DNA of 64,000 nucleotides, from the NCBI RefSeq assembly GCF_030852425.1, contig NZ_NSDM01000012.1, forward strand, positions 186,001-250,000, read 5' to 3'. This DNA is from Saccharothrix longispora. Lineage in GTDB: Bacteria > Actinomycetota > Actinomycetes > Mycobacteriales > Pseudonocardiaceae. Shown here piece by piece: positions 45,184-52,854 of the stretch. A program made the position numbers and the translations under genes. Each line of letters opens with the position of its first letter. The stretch's first letter is position 1. The notes under the pieces are model-generated. The model did no database searches, was not told the DNA's origin, and saw only the letters and a list, made by a program, of their open reading frames with translations.

Positions 45184-47319
45184 ATGTCGCCATCGGATCA
45201 GGTCAGCACGGGCAACACGCTCTCCGGATCGGTCTCCGGCGGCGCCGTGCAGGCCACCGTGGTGCACGGTGGCATCACCTTCCACAATGCACCGTCCACT
45301 CCGCCCCCAACACCCCGACAATTACTCGCCGCGCCCATGCACTTCACCGATCGGAACGCCGAGATGCGTGAATTGGATGAGGTTTTGACACAGACCCGGG
45401 AGCACGTCACTCGCATGTTCGCGGTCCTCAGCGGCCCCGGGGGGATCGGCAAGACCGCCCTGGCCCTGCACTGGGCGCACAGGAGGCGCGACCTGTTCAC
45501 CGACGGACAGCTCTACGTCGACCTCGCCGGGGTCAGCGGGGCGAGACCCGTGCCGCCGGAGGAGGCGCTCGGCTTGTTCCTGCGCAGTCTTGGCGTGCGG
45601 TCCCACGAGGTGCCGGTCGAGGTCGCCGAGCAGGCGGCGCTGTACCGCTCGTTGACCGCCGACAGGAAACTGCTGGTCCTCTTGGACAACGCTCACTCGG
45701 CCGCGCAGGTCCGCCCGCTCGCGCCGAACTCGCCGTTCAGCGCGGTCCTGGTGACCAGCCGCAACCGGTTGACCGGGCTGGTGGCCGAGGGCGCGCGGCT
45801 GCTCGACGTCGGTCCACTGGCCGAGGCATCGGCGCTGCGGCTGCTGGCGCAGGTCGTCGGTCGGCGCGTCGAGGAAGAACCCGATCGCGCCGAGGCGCTG
45901 GTGGGCATGTGCGCCGGCCTGCCGATCGCCGTCCGGGTGGCTGCCGCGCGGCTCGCCAGCCGGCCTCACTGGTCCGTTCGGAAGGTCCTCGTCGAGTTGA
46001 GCGACGAACGTCGCCGGCTGTCGGTGTTGTCCGCGCCGGAGCTGTCCGTCCAGACCACCTTCGACCTGTCCTACCGGGCGCTCAAGCCGGCGGCTGCGGC
46101 GCTCTACCGCAGGCTGGCACTGCACCCCGGTCGGGAGTTCGGCGCCTCCGTGGCCACGTCGGTGCTGGATCGCGACGACCCGCACGCGCTCTTGGAGGAA
46201 CTGGTGGACGAGAACCTGGTCGAAGCAGTGGGCGACGGTCGGTACCGGTTCCACGACCTGCTGCGGCTGCACGCCCGGGCCAAGGCGGGTGACGACGAGG
46301 AGGTGCGCGCCGTGCGGGGGATGGTCGAGTGGTACCTGGCCGCCGCGATGGCGGCGGACCGCGTCGTCACGCCCCACCGGCGCACCCGGCCCTACGCGTT
46401 CCAGGTCCCGCCCGCCGACGTGCCGGACTTCGCCGACCGCCGGGAGGCGTCGGCGTGGCTCGCGGAGGAGCGGCGCAACCTGATGACGTGCGGCGCGGTC
46501 GCCGAGGAGCGCGGCTGGTGGGAGTTGTCCTGGCACCTCTCGGACGTGCTGTGGCCGCTGTTCCTCATCCACAAGCACCACCGCGACCGCTTGGAGGCCG
46601 ACGAACGAGGGGTGCGGACCGCGCGGCGATGGGGTGACCGGTTCGGCGAGGCGGACATGCTGAAGCGCCTGGGCATGGTGTGCACCGCGGTGCGGCGGTT
46701 CGACGAGGCCGAAACGCACCTGCGGGCGTCGGTGGCGATCGCCGAGGACATCGAGGACCGGAGAGGAGCGGCGGACGCGCGGGAGGCGCTGGCCCTGCTG
46801 CACGTCGCACGCGGTGAGCTGGACGAGGCCGCGACGGTGTTCGGGGAGTTGGTCCTGGTCAACCGCGACCTGGCGGCCCGTCGCAGCCTCGGCCTCGTCC
46901 TGATCAACCTCGGCAGGGTGCTCAGCGGGCTGGGGAGGGTCGAGGAAGCGCTGGACGCGCTGGACGAGGCGACGGCCCTGTTCCGCGACCTGGCCCCGCC
47001 GGACCGGTACAACCAGGCACGGGTGGTCGTGGCCCAGGCCGAGGCGTACCTGGCGGCCGACGACCCCGCCTCGGCCGATCAGGCGGCGCGGCGCGGGCTG
47101 GCCGAACTGACCGACCTCGGGGCCGAGCAGGGCATGGCCGAGTCGCACGAGGTGATCGCCGAGGCGGCCGAACGGCGGGGCGAGCCGGTGCGGGCCGCAG
47201 AGCACTGGGAACGCGCCCTGCGGCTCTACACCCGGCTCGGTTCGTCACGCGCGGCGCAGGTCGCCGCGCGCCTCGGCGTGCCCGAGGGCGACCCCGAGCC
47301 GCCCGCAGGCGACGGCTGA
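45184..47319 (+). CDS. NB-ARC/TPR STAND protein with N-terminal amyloid-like motif (NLR-like)
   Basis: The 711-aa protein has three parts. Residues 11-33 form the motif N-x2-S-G-x-V-x-G-x3-Q-A-x4-G-G-x2-F (NTLSGSVSGGAVQAT then VVHGGITF). An NB-ARC NTPase follows, with Walker A GPGGIGKT (G84-T91), Walker B LLVLLDNA, VLVTSRN and GLPIAV. From about residue 470 repeated TPR-like helices occur (GEADMLKRLGMVCTAVRRFDEAETHLRASV). There is no DNA-binding domain. The motif is the same as at the C-terminus of the small helical protein at 32675, which suggests a receptor-effector pair using amyloid templating. ATG at 45184 has GGGGAG 7 nt upstream. Confidence 0.85.
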   Translation: MSPSDQVSTGNTLSGSVSGGAVQATVVHGGITFHNAPSTPPPTPRQLLAAPMHFTDRNAEMRELDEVLTQTREHVTRMFAVLSGPGGIGKTALALHWAHRRRDLFTDGQLYVDLAGVSGARPVPPEEALGLFLRSLGVRSHEVPVEVAEQAALYRSLTADRKLLVLLDNAHSAAQVRPLAPNSPFSAVLVTSRNRLTGLVAEGARLLDVGPLAEASALRLLAQVVGRRVEEEPDRAEALVGMCAGLPIAVRVAAARLASRPHWSVRKVLVELSDERRRLSVLSAPELSVQTTFDLSYRALKPAAAALYRRLALHPGREFGASVATSVLDRDDPHALLEELVDENLVEAVGDGRYRFHDLLRLHARAKAGDDEEVRAVRGMVEWYLAAAMAADRVVTPHRRTRPYAFQVPPADVPDFADRREASAWLAEERRNLMTCGAVAEERGWWELSWHLSDVLWPLFLIHKHHRDRLEADERGVRTARRWGDRFGEADMLKRLGMVCTAVRRFDEAETHLRASVAIAEDIEDRRGAADAREALALLHVARGELDEAATVFGELVLVNRDLAARRSLGLVLINLGRVLSGLGRVEEALDALDEATALFRDLAPPDRYNQARVVVAQAEAYLAADDPASADQAARRGLAELTDLGAEQGMAESHEVIAEAAERRGEPVRAAEHWERALRLYTRLGSSRAAQVAARLGVPEGDPEPPAGDG

Positions 47320-47670
47320 CCGCCCTGCCCGGTGCTCCGCGCACCACACGGGCAGGCCGCGGCGCAGCAGGGCACGCAGGTCGAGCCGGGCCGCGTGCCA
47401 CGCGTAGAGCGAGCGGGCGGCGGAAAGCACGACCTCATCGCCGCCGAGGCACGGCGCCTCGACCGCGACGGGCGTCAACCCGACCACCTCGTCGAGCGCG
47501 GTCCGCACGACCAGCCGACGCGGTGCGACGGCCACGGCCAGTGCGGCGAACCGGTTGCGCCGCAGGGCGTCCGCGGTCGACGCGACGGCGTCGGCGTCGC
47601 ACACCTCGCGCACGACGACGTCGGCCAACCCGTCGACCCCGGTCGTCCAGCACACCACGGGGTCCGTCAC
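47245..47670 (-). CDS. small hypothetical protein coupled to the GT-B-like gene
   Basis: The 141-aa protein reads TDPVVCWTTGVDGLADVVVREVCDADAVASTADALRRNRFAALAVAVAPRRLVVRTAL, then AARSLYAWHAARLDLRALLRRGLPVWCAEHRAG. No family is recognised. GTG at 47670 overlaps the stop of the upstream gene as GTGA, which argues that it is translated. Its last 75 nt overlap the 3' end of the NB-ARC gene on the other strand. Cysteines in WCAEH and VACGR could bind metal. Confidence 0.6.
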   Translation of the reverse strand: MTDPVVCWTTGVDGLADVVVREVCDADAVASTADALRRNRFAALAVAVAPRRLVVRTALDEVVGLTPVAVEAPCLGGDEVVLSAARSLYAWHAARLDLRALLRRGLPVWCAEHRAGRSAVACGRLGVALGHAEARGDLRRA

Positions 47671-48866
47671 CGCAGGCCCCCCGTCGGGAGGGGCACGCGT
47701 GGCACGGCGCGGTGCCGGCCCGGCTCGGGGAGGTCGAGCAGCCGGTACATCAGCCGCCGCAGTTCGGCCGCCGCCCTGCCGGGCCGCGAGGTCAACCGCG
47801 CGCCGACGACGTCGCGCAGTCCCACGGCGCGTGTCGCCGCCGCCGCCAACTGCGGGCCCGCGGGCACCCTCGACAGGAACCGCGGCGCGTGGTGGCGGAG
47901 CAGTTCCTGCGCCGACCCGCTGCTCGTCGCCACCCCGACCGGCGCGTCGACGAGCAGCACCGGTCGCCCGACGGCCGCCGCGTAGACGCCCACCGACCCG
48001 TGGTCTGCGATCACGTGGTCCGCGGCGACGATCGCGGCCCGCCAGTCGACCTCCGGCCCCACCACCACGAGACCCACTTCCCGGCACTCCGCGAGCCATG
48101 CGTCGACCTGTCGTCGACCGTGGCCGAACCACGCGGCCGGGTGCACCAGCGCGACGACGTCGAAGCCCTGTGGCACCAGCTCTTCCAGCAGATCCGGTAG
48201 CAGGTCCTCGAACCGCGCGAACAGCGAGTCCAGGCCCCACGTGGAACTCACCACCACGACCTGCCGCCCCTGTCCGACGCCCAGGGCGGCGCGGTACTCG
48301 TCCCGGTGCGGCAGGCTCGCCACCAGCCGGTCGTAGGCCGGGTCGCCGGCCACCACGGCCGCGTCCAGGGCTTCCGGGCACTGTCGGCGCAGCGCCTCCC
48401 GCTCGTCGTCGTGCGAGAGCACCACCGCGCTCGCCACCACCCGACCGTTGTGCAGCAGCCGCTGGCCGTCCAAGCCGTAGACCACCGGTTCCCGACCGGT
48501 GGTGAAGGACTTCCCGTACCCGGCGCCGTGCGGCATCACCACGAGCGGCGCGTGCAGTTCGTGCAGCCCGCCGTACGCCGTCGCGACCGCCAGGTCGAAC
48601 CGCTCCCGGACCGCCATCTCCCACGGCAGCACCAGCCCGTCCGCGGCGCGCAGGAAGTCGGCGACGCCGTTGCCGAACACGTCGGGCGCCTGGGCGAAGA
48701 CGACCTGCACCCTCGTGTCGCTCTCGATCAACTCCACGGCCTCCAACAGCCTCTGCCCACTGGTGACCGTGTGGACCACGGCCAGCACCGTCGAGCAGTT
48801 GGCGCGGCTCACCCACCTGGCCGCGTCAAGCCCTATCGGCACCCTGGGCCACTCTGAACGCGTCAT
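47667..48866 (-). CDS. GT-B-like protein, CDP-glycerol glycerophosphotransferase-like
   Basis: The 399-aa protein begins GLDAARWVSRANCSTVLAVVHTVTSGQRLLEAVELIESDTRVQVVFAQAPDVFG. It has a VVMPHGAGYGKSF loop, a QVVVVSSTWGLDSLFARF switch, VALVHPAAW and ADHVIADHGSVGVYAAAVGRPVLLVDAP. These fit the two Rossmann lobes of CDP-glycerol glycerophosphotransferase or UDP-GlcNAc 2-epimerase-like proteins. The polymer it acts on, if any, is unknown. The ATG at 48866 has GGGGGAGAG upstream. It is divergent from the SARP regulator, which may control it. Confidence 0.7.
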   Translation of the reverse strand: MTRSEWPRVPIGLDAARWVSRANCSTVLAVVHTVTSGQRLLEAVELIESDTRVQVVFAQAPDVFGNGVADFLRAADGLVLPWEMAVRERFDLAVATAYGGLHELHAPLVVMPHGAGYGKSFTTGREPVVYGLDGQRLLHNGRVVASAVVLSHDDEREALRRQCPEALDAAVVAGDPAYDRLVASLPHRDEYRAALGVGQGRQVVVVSSTWGLDSLFARFEDLLPDLLEELVPQGFDVVALVHPAAWFGHGRRQVDAWLAECREVGLVVVGPEVDWRAAIVAADHVIADHGSVGVYAAAVGRPVLLVDAPVGVATSSGSAQELLRHHAPRFLSRVPAGPQLAAAATRAVGLRDVVGARLTSRPGRAAAELRRLMYRLLDLPEPGRHRAVPRVPLPTGGLR

Positions 48867-49066
48867 GCACTCTCCCCCTTGCGTGACAACCTGGGACGAG
48901 CGTGGCGGTCGGGTTTGCCGAGAACTTGCAGTCCGCTTGCAGCCTGCCGATCGTCGCCCGGTCGGGTCCTCAATTCGGACGAATACCAGTAAAGAGGCCT
49001 GCGAACGTACCCCGAGATGAAGCACACTGTGTTCCCGGGCACGTTGGCCAGCGAAAGGTGGCGCTG

Positions 49067-52000
49067 GTGGAGTTCAAGATCATCGGCAGGACGCGATTAC
49101 ACATCGACGGGAATGAGCGCGACCTCGGGTCGGCCAAGCAGCGTGGAGTGCTGGCGATGTTGTTGTACGCCTTCCCGGGGTCGGTGCAAGTTGCACTCAT
49201 GGCCCAGGTGCTGTGGCCGGATAGTGCCGCAGAGCAGGTGAAACGCAACGTGCAACCGATCATCAGCAGGTTGCGCACTATTCTGCGCGAATCTTGTGGC
49301 GGTCGGGTGGACAAGGGTGGTGATGCCTATCGTTTGATCCTCGAATCTCCGGAAATGATCGACTTCCATCGTTTCCGCAAATTGGCGGAGCAAGCACGCG
49401 TGGCAGTCGGTCGAGGTGATCACGCGGCCGTGCGCACATTGCTGGGGGAAGCGCTGGCCTTGTGGGATGATCGCCCGCTGCACGAACTTCAGGGAAACTG
49501 GGCCGATCACTGCCGCGAGCAGATGGAGCACTTCGAACTCCGGCCCGCGAAGTACGTCCTGTTGGAGAGCCTCTTCCAGCTGGGCGAACACTGGGAGGTG
49601 GTCGCCCGGGCCGGGCGCCTGGCCACGGAGGCGCAGCCGAACGAGCACTCCGCCGGGTTGTACATGCGCTCGCTCAAGGCGTTGGGCCGGTATGCGACAG
49701 CGGTCGACTTCTACGCGGACTTCCGACAGCGCTTGGCCGAGCACGTCGGCACCGAACCAGGCCCCGAGCTGACCGGCATCTACCGGGCGATCATGCGCGA
49801 GCAGGCGAGCACGGCCGCGCCGCCGCGCCAACTTCGCCGCCGTGCCAAGAACTTCATCGGCCGGGACGACCTGCTCGCCTACCTCGACTCGCGACTGGAG
49901 GGGGGTGGCCGCGGCCAGGTGGTCGCGCTGGACGGCATGCCCGGCGTCGGCAAGAGCGAACTCGCGCTCCAATGGGCGCACCGCCACGCGCACCGCTTCC
50001 CGGACGGGAACCTCCACCTCGTGCTGCGCGGTCGAGGCGCGGGAACCCCTCTCGCCCCCGACGACGCGCTGGCGTCGCTGTTGAGGTCGCTGGGTGCCGA
50101 GCGCGTCCCGGCGTCCAGCGAGGAGCGGCAGGAGGAGTTGCGTCGGGCACTCGGCACCCGACGCATGCTGATCCTGCTCGACGACGCCCAGGACGTGGCA
50201 CAGGTGCGACCGGTCGTAGAGGCCGTCGCGGACTGCTTCACGATCATCACCAGCCGGAAGCGACTGGTCGGCCTGCGCGTGCGCGACCAAGCGGACCTGA
50301 TCCGGGTGCCCCCGCTCCAGCCCGGGGACTCGATCCGCCTGCTGCACGACGAGATAGGCCACGCGAGGTCGGCGCGGGACCTCGACGCGTTGCACGAGCT
50401 GGCCTGGATGCTCGCCGGCCTGCCCCTGGCCCTCCAGATCGTCGCGCAGCACATCGCGCACCGACCCGGTGTCCCGGTCGCGGAACTCGTCGACGACTTC
50501 CGCCGCCACGACGGTCTGGGTGTCCTGGGGGCCGGTCCCCAGGACGACGATGAGAGCGTCACGCTGCACACCGCCTTCTCCTGGTCTTTCCGCGACCTGC
50601 CGGAAGCCACCGCCCGCATGTTCCGCCTGCTCGGCCTGAACGCCACGGCGGAGTTCAGCGTCGACGCCGCGGCGGCGCTGCTCGACGAGCCCGTCGACGT
50701 CGTGGTGGGGCACCTCAACACGCTGGTGCGGGCCAACCTCTTGGAAGCGGTGAACGCCCGCAGGTTCCGCCTTCACGACGTGCTCCACAGCTATGCGATG
50801 AGGCGGGTCCGCAGCGAGGAACCCGTGGTGTCCCGCCGGCATGCGACAACCCGCCTCCTGGACTGGTACCTCGCGTCATCGGCCCTCGCCGCCCGCCTGC
50901 TCGACCCGCAAGCGTCCCCCGTGCCACGGCTGTCGGGCATGTCCGCGGCGGCCGCGGACCTGACCGACCGCGCCGATGCGCTGGACTGGCTGACCCGGGA
51001 GCGGGCCAACCTCGTCGCCACCGTGCCGCAGGCGGTGAGCCGGGGGTTCCACGAGCACGCCTGGAGACTGGCCGCGAACTTCTACGAGGCGTACGACAGG
51101 TCCGGTCAGTACGAAGACCTCCTCGTCAGCCTCCAGGCCGCATTGGAATCCGCCGCCTTCCTGAAGAATCCCCAGGCTTTGAGCGGCACGCACAACGACC
51201 TCGGGATGACCCAGTACCGGCTGGGGCGGATCGCGCAAGCCCGTGACCACTTCTCGACGGCACTGCGGATCGCGCAGGAAGCAGGTTTGTCCGAGATATA
51301 TGCCATATGCCTGCACAACGCTGCTGCGGTGCACTTGGCATTGGGGGATACGGCGACGGCGGTGAAACTCTACCGGGAGGTGCTCGACTCGGCAAGGGAA
51401 TCAGGTTACCGAAATGTCGAGGCATACGCGATGGACCAGTTGGCCAATGCGTACCGGAAAATGGAGCAGGACGACCTGGCCATGGCTCACCACTACGGAG
51501 CCCTTGAAATTCGACGCGCTATAGGGGATGTCCGCGGCCAGGCGATCACCCTTACCGAGTTGGGCAGGTTCCACCATTTCAAAGCTGAGCACGAAGAAGC
51601 GCTCGAGCGCCTGCGGGAAGCATTCGCGGTATTGCCGCTCAGCGGCGACCAGGCGCGGACCGGAGAGGCGCTGACGGCGGTCGCCGAGGTCGAGTACGAC
51701 CTGGGGCGGTTCTCCGACGCCATCGGTCACGCCGCGAAGGCGGTGTCGTTATGCGCCGCCTTGGGTGCGCGCGAGCACCACGGCCGGGCGCTGCACGTCT
51801 GGGGTCACGCGCTCGTAGCCACGGGCCGACTCGACGAAGCCTCGGAGTTGTGGGTTCGGGCGACGGAGGTGCTGGACGAGGTGGCGGAGACGGAGGTGCT
51901 GGACGAGGTGGCGGAGGTGGAGGTCCGCGTCCTGCGTGAGCACTTGGAAAGTCTGGAAGTTGTCCGCAACGCCATTCCGGTTCCTCGTGCGCCTGATTTG

Positions 52001-52069
52001 ACCACCGCACCCTCGAGGGAGGTTGCAGAGCGTCACTCGCACGGACGAGTTCAACTCGTTCGTGAATGA
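49067..52069 (+). CDS. AfsR-type SARP/BTAD-NB-ARC-TPR regulator
   Basis: The 1000-aa regulator has an OmpR-like winged helix (FKIIGRTRLHIDGNERDLGSAKQRGVLAMLLYAFPG) and BTAD (SARP) domain (WDDRPLHELQGNWADHCREQMEHFELRPAKYVLLESLFQLGEH). From about residue 270 there is an NB-ARC NTPase (GMPGVGKSELAL near residue 290, LLDDAQ, ITSRKRL, AGLPLAL). At least six TPR-like helix pairs follow to the C-terminus. SARP proteins activate secondary-metabolite genes; here the adjacent divergent GT-B-like operon is a candidate target. GTG at 49067 with AGGTGG upstream is used. Several stretches are less GC-biased than neighbours, suggesting recent acquisition. Confidence 0.92.
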   Translation: MEFKIIGRTRLHIDGNERDLGSAKQRGVLAMLLYAFPGSVQVALMAQVLWPDSAAEQVKRNVQPIISRLRTILRESCGGRVDKGGDAYRLILESPEMIDFHRFRKLAEQARVAVGRGDHAAVRTLLGEALALWDDRPLHELQGNWADHCREQMEHFELRPAKYVLLESLFQLGEHWEVVARAGRLATEAQPNEHSAGLYMRSLKALGRYATAVDFYADFRQRLAEHVGTEPGPELTGIYRAIMREQASTAAPPRQLRRRAKNFIGRDDLLAYLDSRLEGGGRGQVVALDGMPGVGKSELALQWAHRHAHRFPDGNLHLVLRGRGAGTPLAPDDALASLLRSLGAERVPASSEERQEELRRALGTRRMLILLDDAQDVAQVRPVVEAVADCFTIITSRKRLVGLRVRDQADLIRVPPLQPGDSIRLLHDEIGHARSARDLDALHELAWMLAGLPLALQIVAQHIAHRPGVPVAELVDDFRRHDGLGVLGAGPQDDDESVTLHTAFSWSFRDLPEATARMFRLLGLNATAEFSVDAAAALLDEPVDVVVGHLNTLVRANLLEAVNARRFRLHDVLHSYAMRRVRSEEPVVSRRHATTRLLDWYLASSALAARLLDPQASPVPRLSGMSAAAADLTDRADALDWLTRERANLVATVPQAVSRGFHEHAWRLAANFYEAYDRSGQYEDLLVSLQAALESAAFLKNPQALSGTHNDLGMTQYRLGRIAQARDHFSTALRIAQEAGLSEIYAICLHNAAAVHLALGDTATAVKLYREVLDSARESGYRNVEAYAMDQLANAYRKMEQDDLAMAHHYGALEIRRAIGDVRGQAITLTELGRFHHFKAEHEEALERLREAFAVLPLSGDQARTGEALTAVAEVEYDLGRFSDAIGHAAKAVSLCAALGAREHHGRALHVWGHALVATGRLDEASELWVRATEVLDEVAETEVLDEVAEVEVRVLREHLESLEVVRNAIPVPRAPDLTTAPSREVAERHSHGRVQLVRE
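51862..51915 (+). repeat. exact 27-bp in-frame tandem duplication in the SARP gene
   Basis: The 27-bp unit beginning GACGGAGGTGCTGGACGAGG occurs at 51862-51888 and again at 51889-51915 without a mismatch. It adds nine residues (TEVLDEVAE-like) to the C-terminal acidic region. It is either a recent duplication or a length-variable tract. Confidence 0.9.
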
Positions 52070-52204
52070 TTAATTGACGACCGAAGTAAAATTATGCTGC
52101 GTTTTCGGCTTGCTGCTCGTGTGAGTAGGAGTCGGGCTGTGGCGTGCCCGCTACGGGGGACCCTGGAGGGCTGAGAGCGCAATGGTGCGGCTATGCTCCC
52201 GCGC

Positions 52205-52441
52205 ATGTTTAAAGATTCATCCTTTCGGGCTGTTTCCGGGGTCTGTTTGGCCGCCGGTCTCATGTTCTCGCCGCTCGGGCCCGGAACGGGTGTCGCCGCT
52301 GCCGAAGCCGGGTTGGTGGGCAGAGCCGCTCCTGCGACCGTCGTCGCTTCTGGAATCGCCGCTACGTCAGGGATCGAGCGCCAAGCCGTGGTCTACCGGC
52401 CTTGGCCCTCCATGATCAACGGGATTATGTCCGTGCTCTGA
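52205..52441 (+). CDS. short secreted peptide (78 aa)
   Basis: The protein starts MFKDSSFRAVSGVCLAAGLM and continues with a further FSPLGPG then TGVAAA, giving a basic start, hydrophobic core and AxA cleavage site. The remaining part, EAGLVGRAAPATVVASGIAATS then GIERQAVVYRPWPSMINGIMSVL, has a hydrophobic end. No family is recognised. Upstream start ATGs at 52193 are possible. A perfect 10-bp terminator begins 9 nt after its TGA, which supports it as a real gene. The region is less GC-rich than its surroundings. It lies between the SARP gene and tRNA-Lys. Confidence 0.55.
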   Translation: MFKDSSFRAVSGVCLAAGLMFSPLGPGTGVAAAEAGLVGRAAPATVVASGIAATSGIERQAVVYRPWPSMINGIMSVL

Positions 52442-52449
52442 CGGCGACT

Positions 52450-52473
52450 GGTGGGCAGGCCTACCTGCCCACC
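52450..52473 (+). terminator. perfect hairpin terminator after the small peptide gene
   Basis: GGTGGGCAGG (52450-52459) and CCTGCCCACC (52464-52473) pair fully with a 4-nt loop CCTA. It begins 9 nt after the stop of the gene at 52205. Confidence 0.8.
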
Positions 52474-52503
52474 ACGCGCAAGACTTCGGCTGCGCCTCGA
52501 AAC

Positions 52504-52538
52504 GCGAAGAGGGCCACCGGAATGGTGGCCCTCTTCGC
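52504..52538. terminator. 15-bp perfect hairpin, terminator for tRNA-Lys
   Basis: GCGAAGAGGGCCACC (52504-52518) and GGTGGCCCTCTTCGC (52524-52538) pair without mismatch, loop GGAAT. It starts 7 nt from the 3' end of the tRNA-Lys on the minus strand. It could stop transcription from either side. Confidence 0.85.
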
Positions 52539-52545
52539 TGTGTTG

Positions 52546-52618
<73 letters not shown>

Positions 52619-52854
52619 TCGGACCTTGTTGCTCCGTCCGACGTGGAGAACATTAGCACAGCATCTCTCGCAGCTCCCAATCGCCTGGTCAGGGCGGGTG
52701 TGCCCGCCTTCGTCCAGGGGGAACTTCGCCTTGGTAACGATCCAGTATCACGGGCAACATCGTCAACCCCCCGGGCGTCACCTTGTCAGGGGATACCGAA
52801 GCACTCGTGTGCAGGCAGTACCGGTGTTCCGAGGACTTGAGCGGAGGACGTGGG

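Noticed and set aside
47245-52069. Secondary-metabolite gene cluster controlled by the SARP gene
   Set aside because: No polyketide synthase, NRPS, terpene or RiPP maturase gene is in the window; the neighbours are a GT-B-like protein and an unknown.
45030-52540. Prophage or integrative element
   Set aside because: There is a tRNA at one end and lower GC, but no integrase, capsid, conjugation gene or attachment repeat.
52619-52854. Riboswitch (cyclic-di-AMP ydaO type) before the L,D-transpeptidase
   Set aside because: Such switches precede wall genes in actinobacteria, but I cannot match conserved helices or the core sequence.
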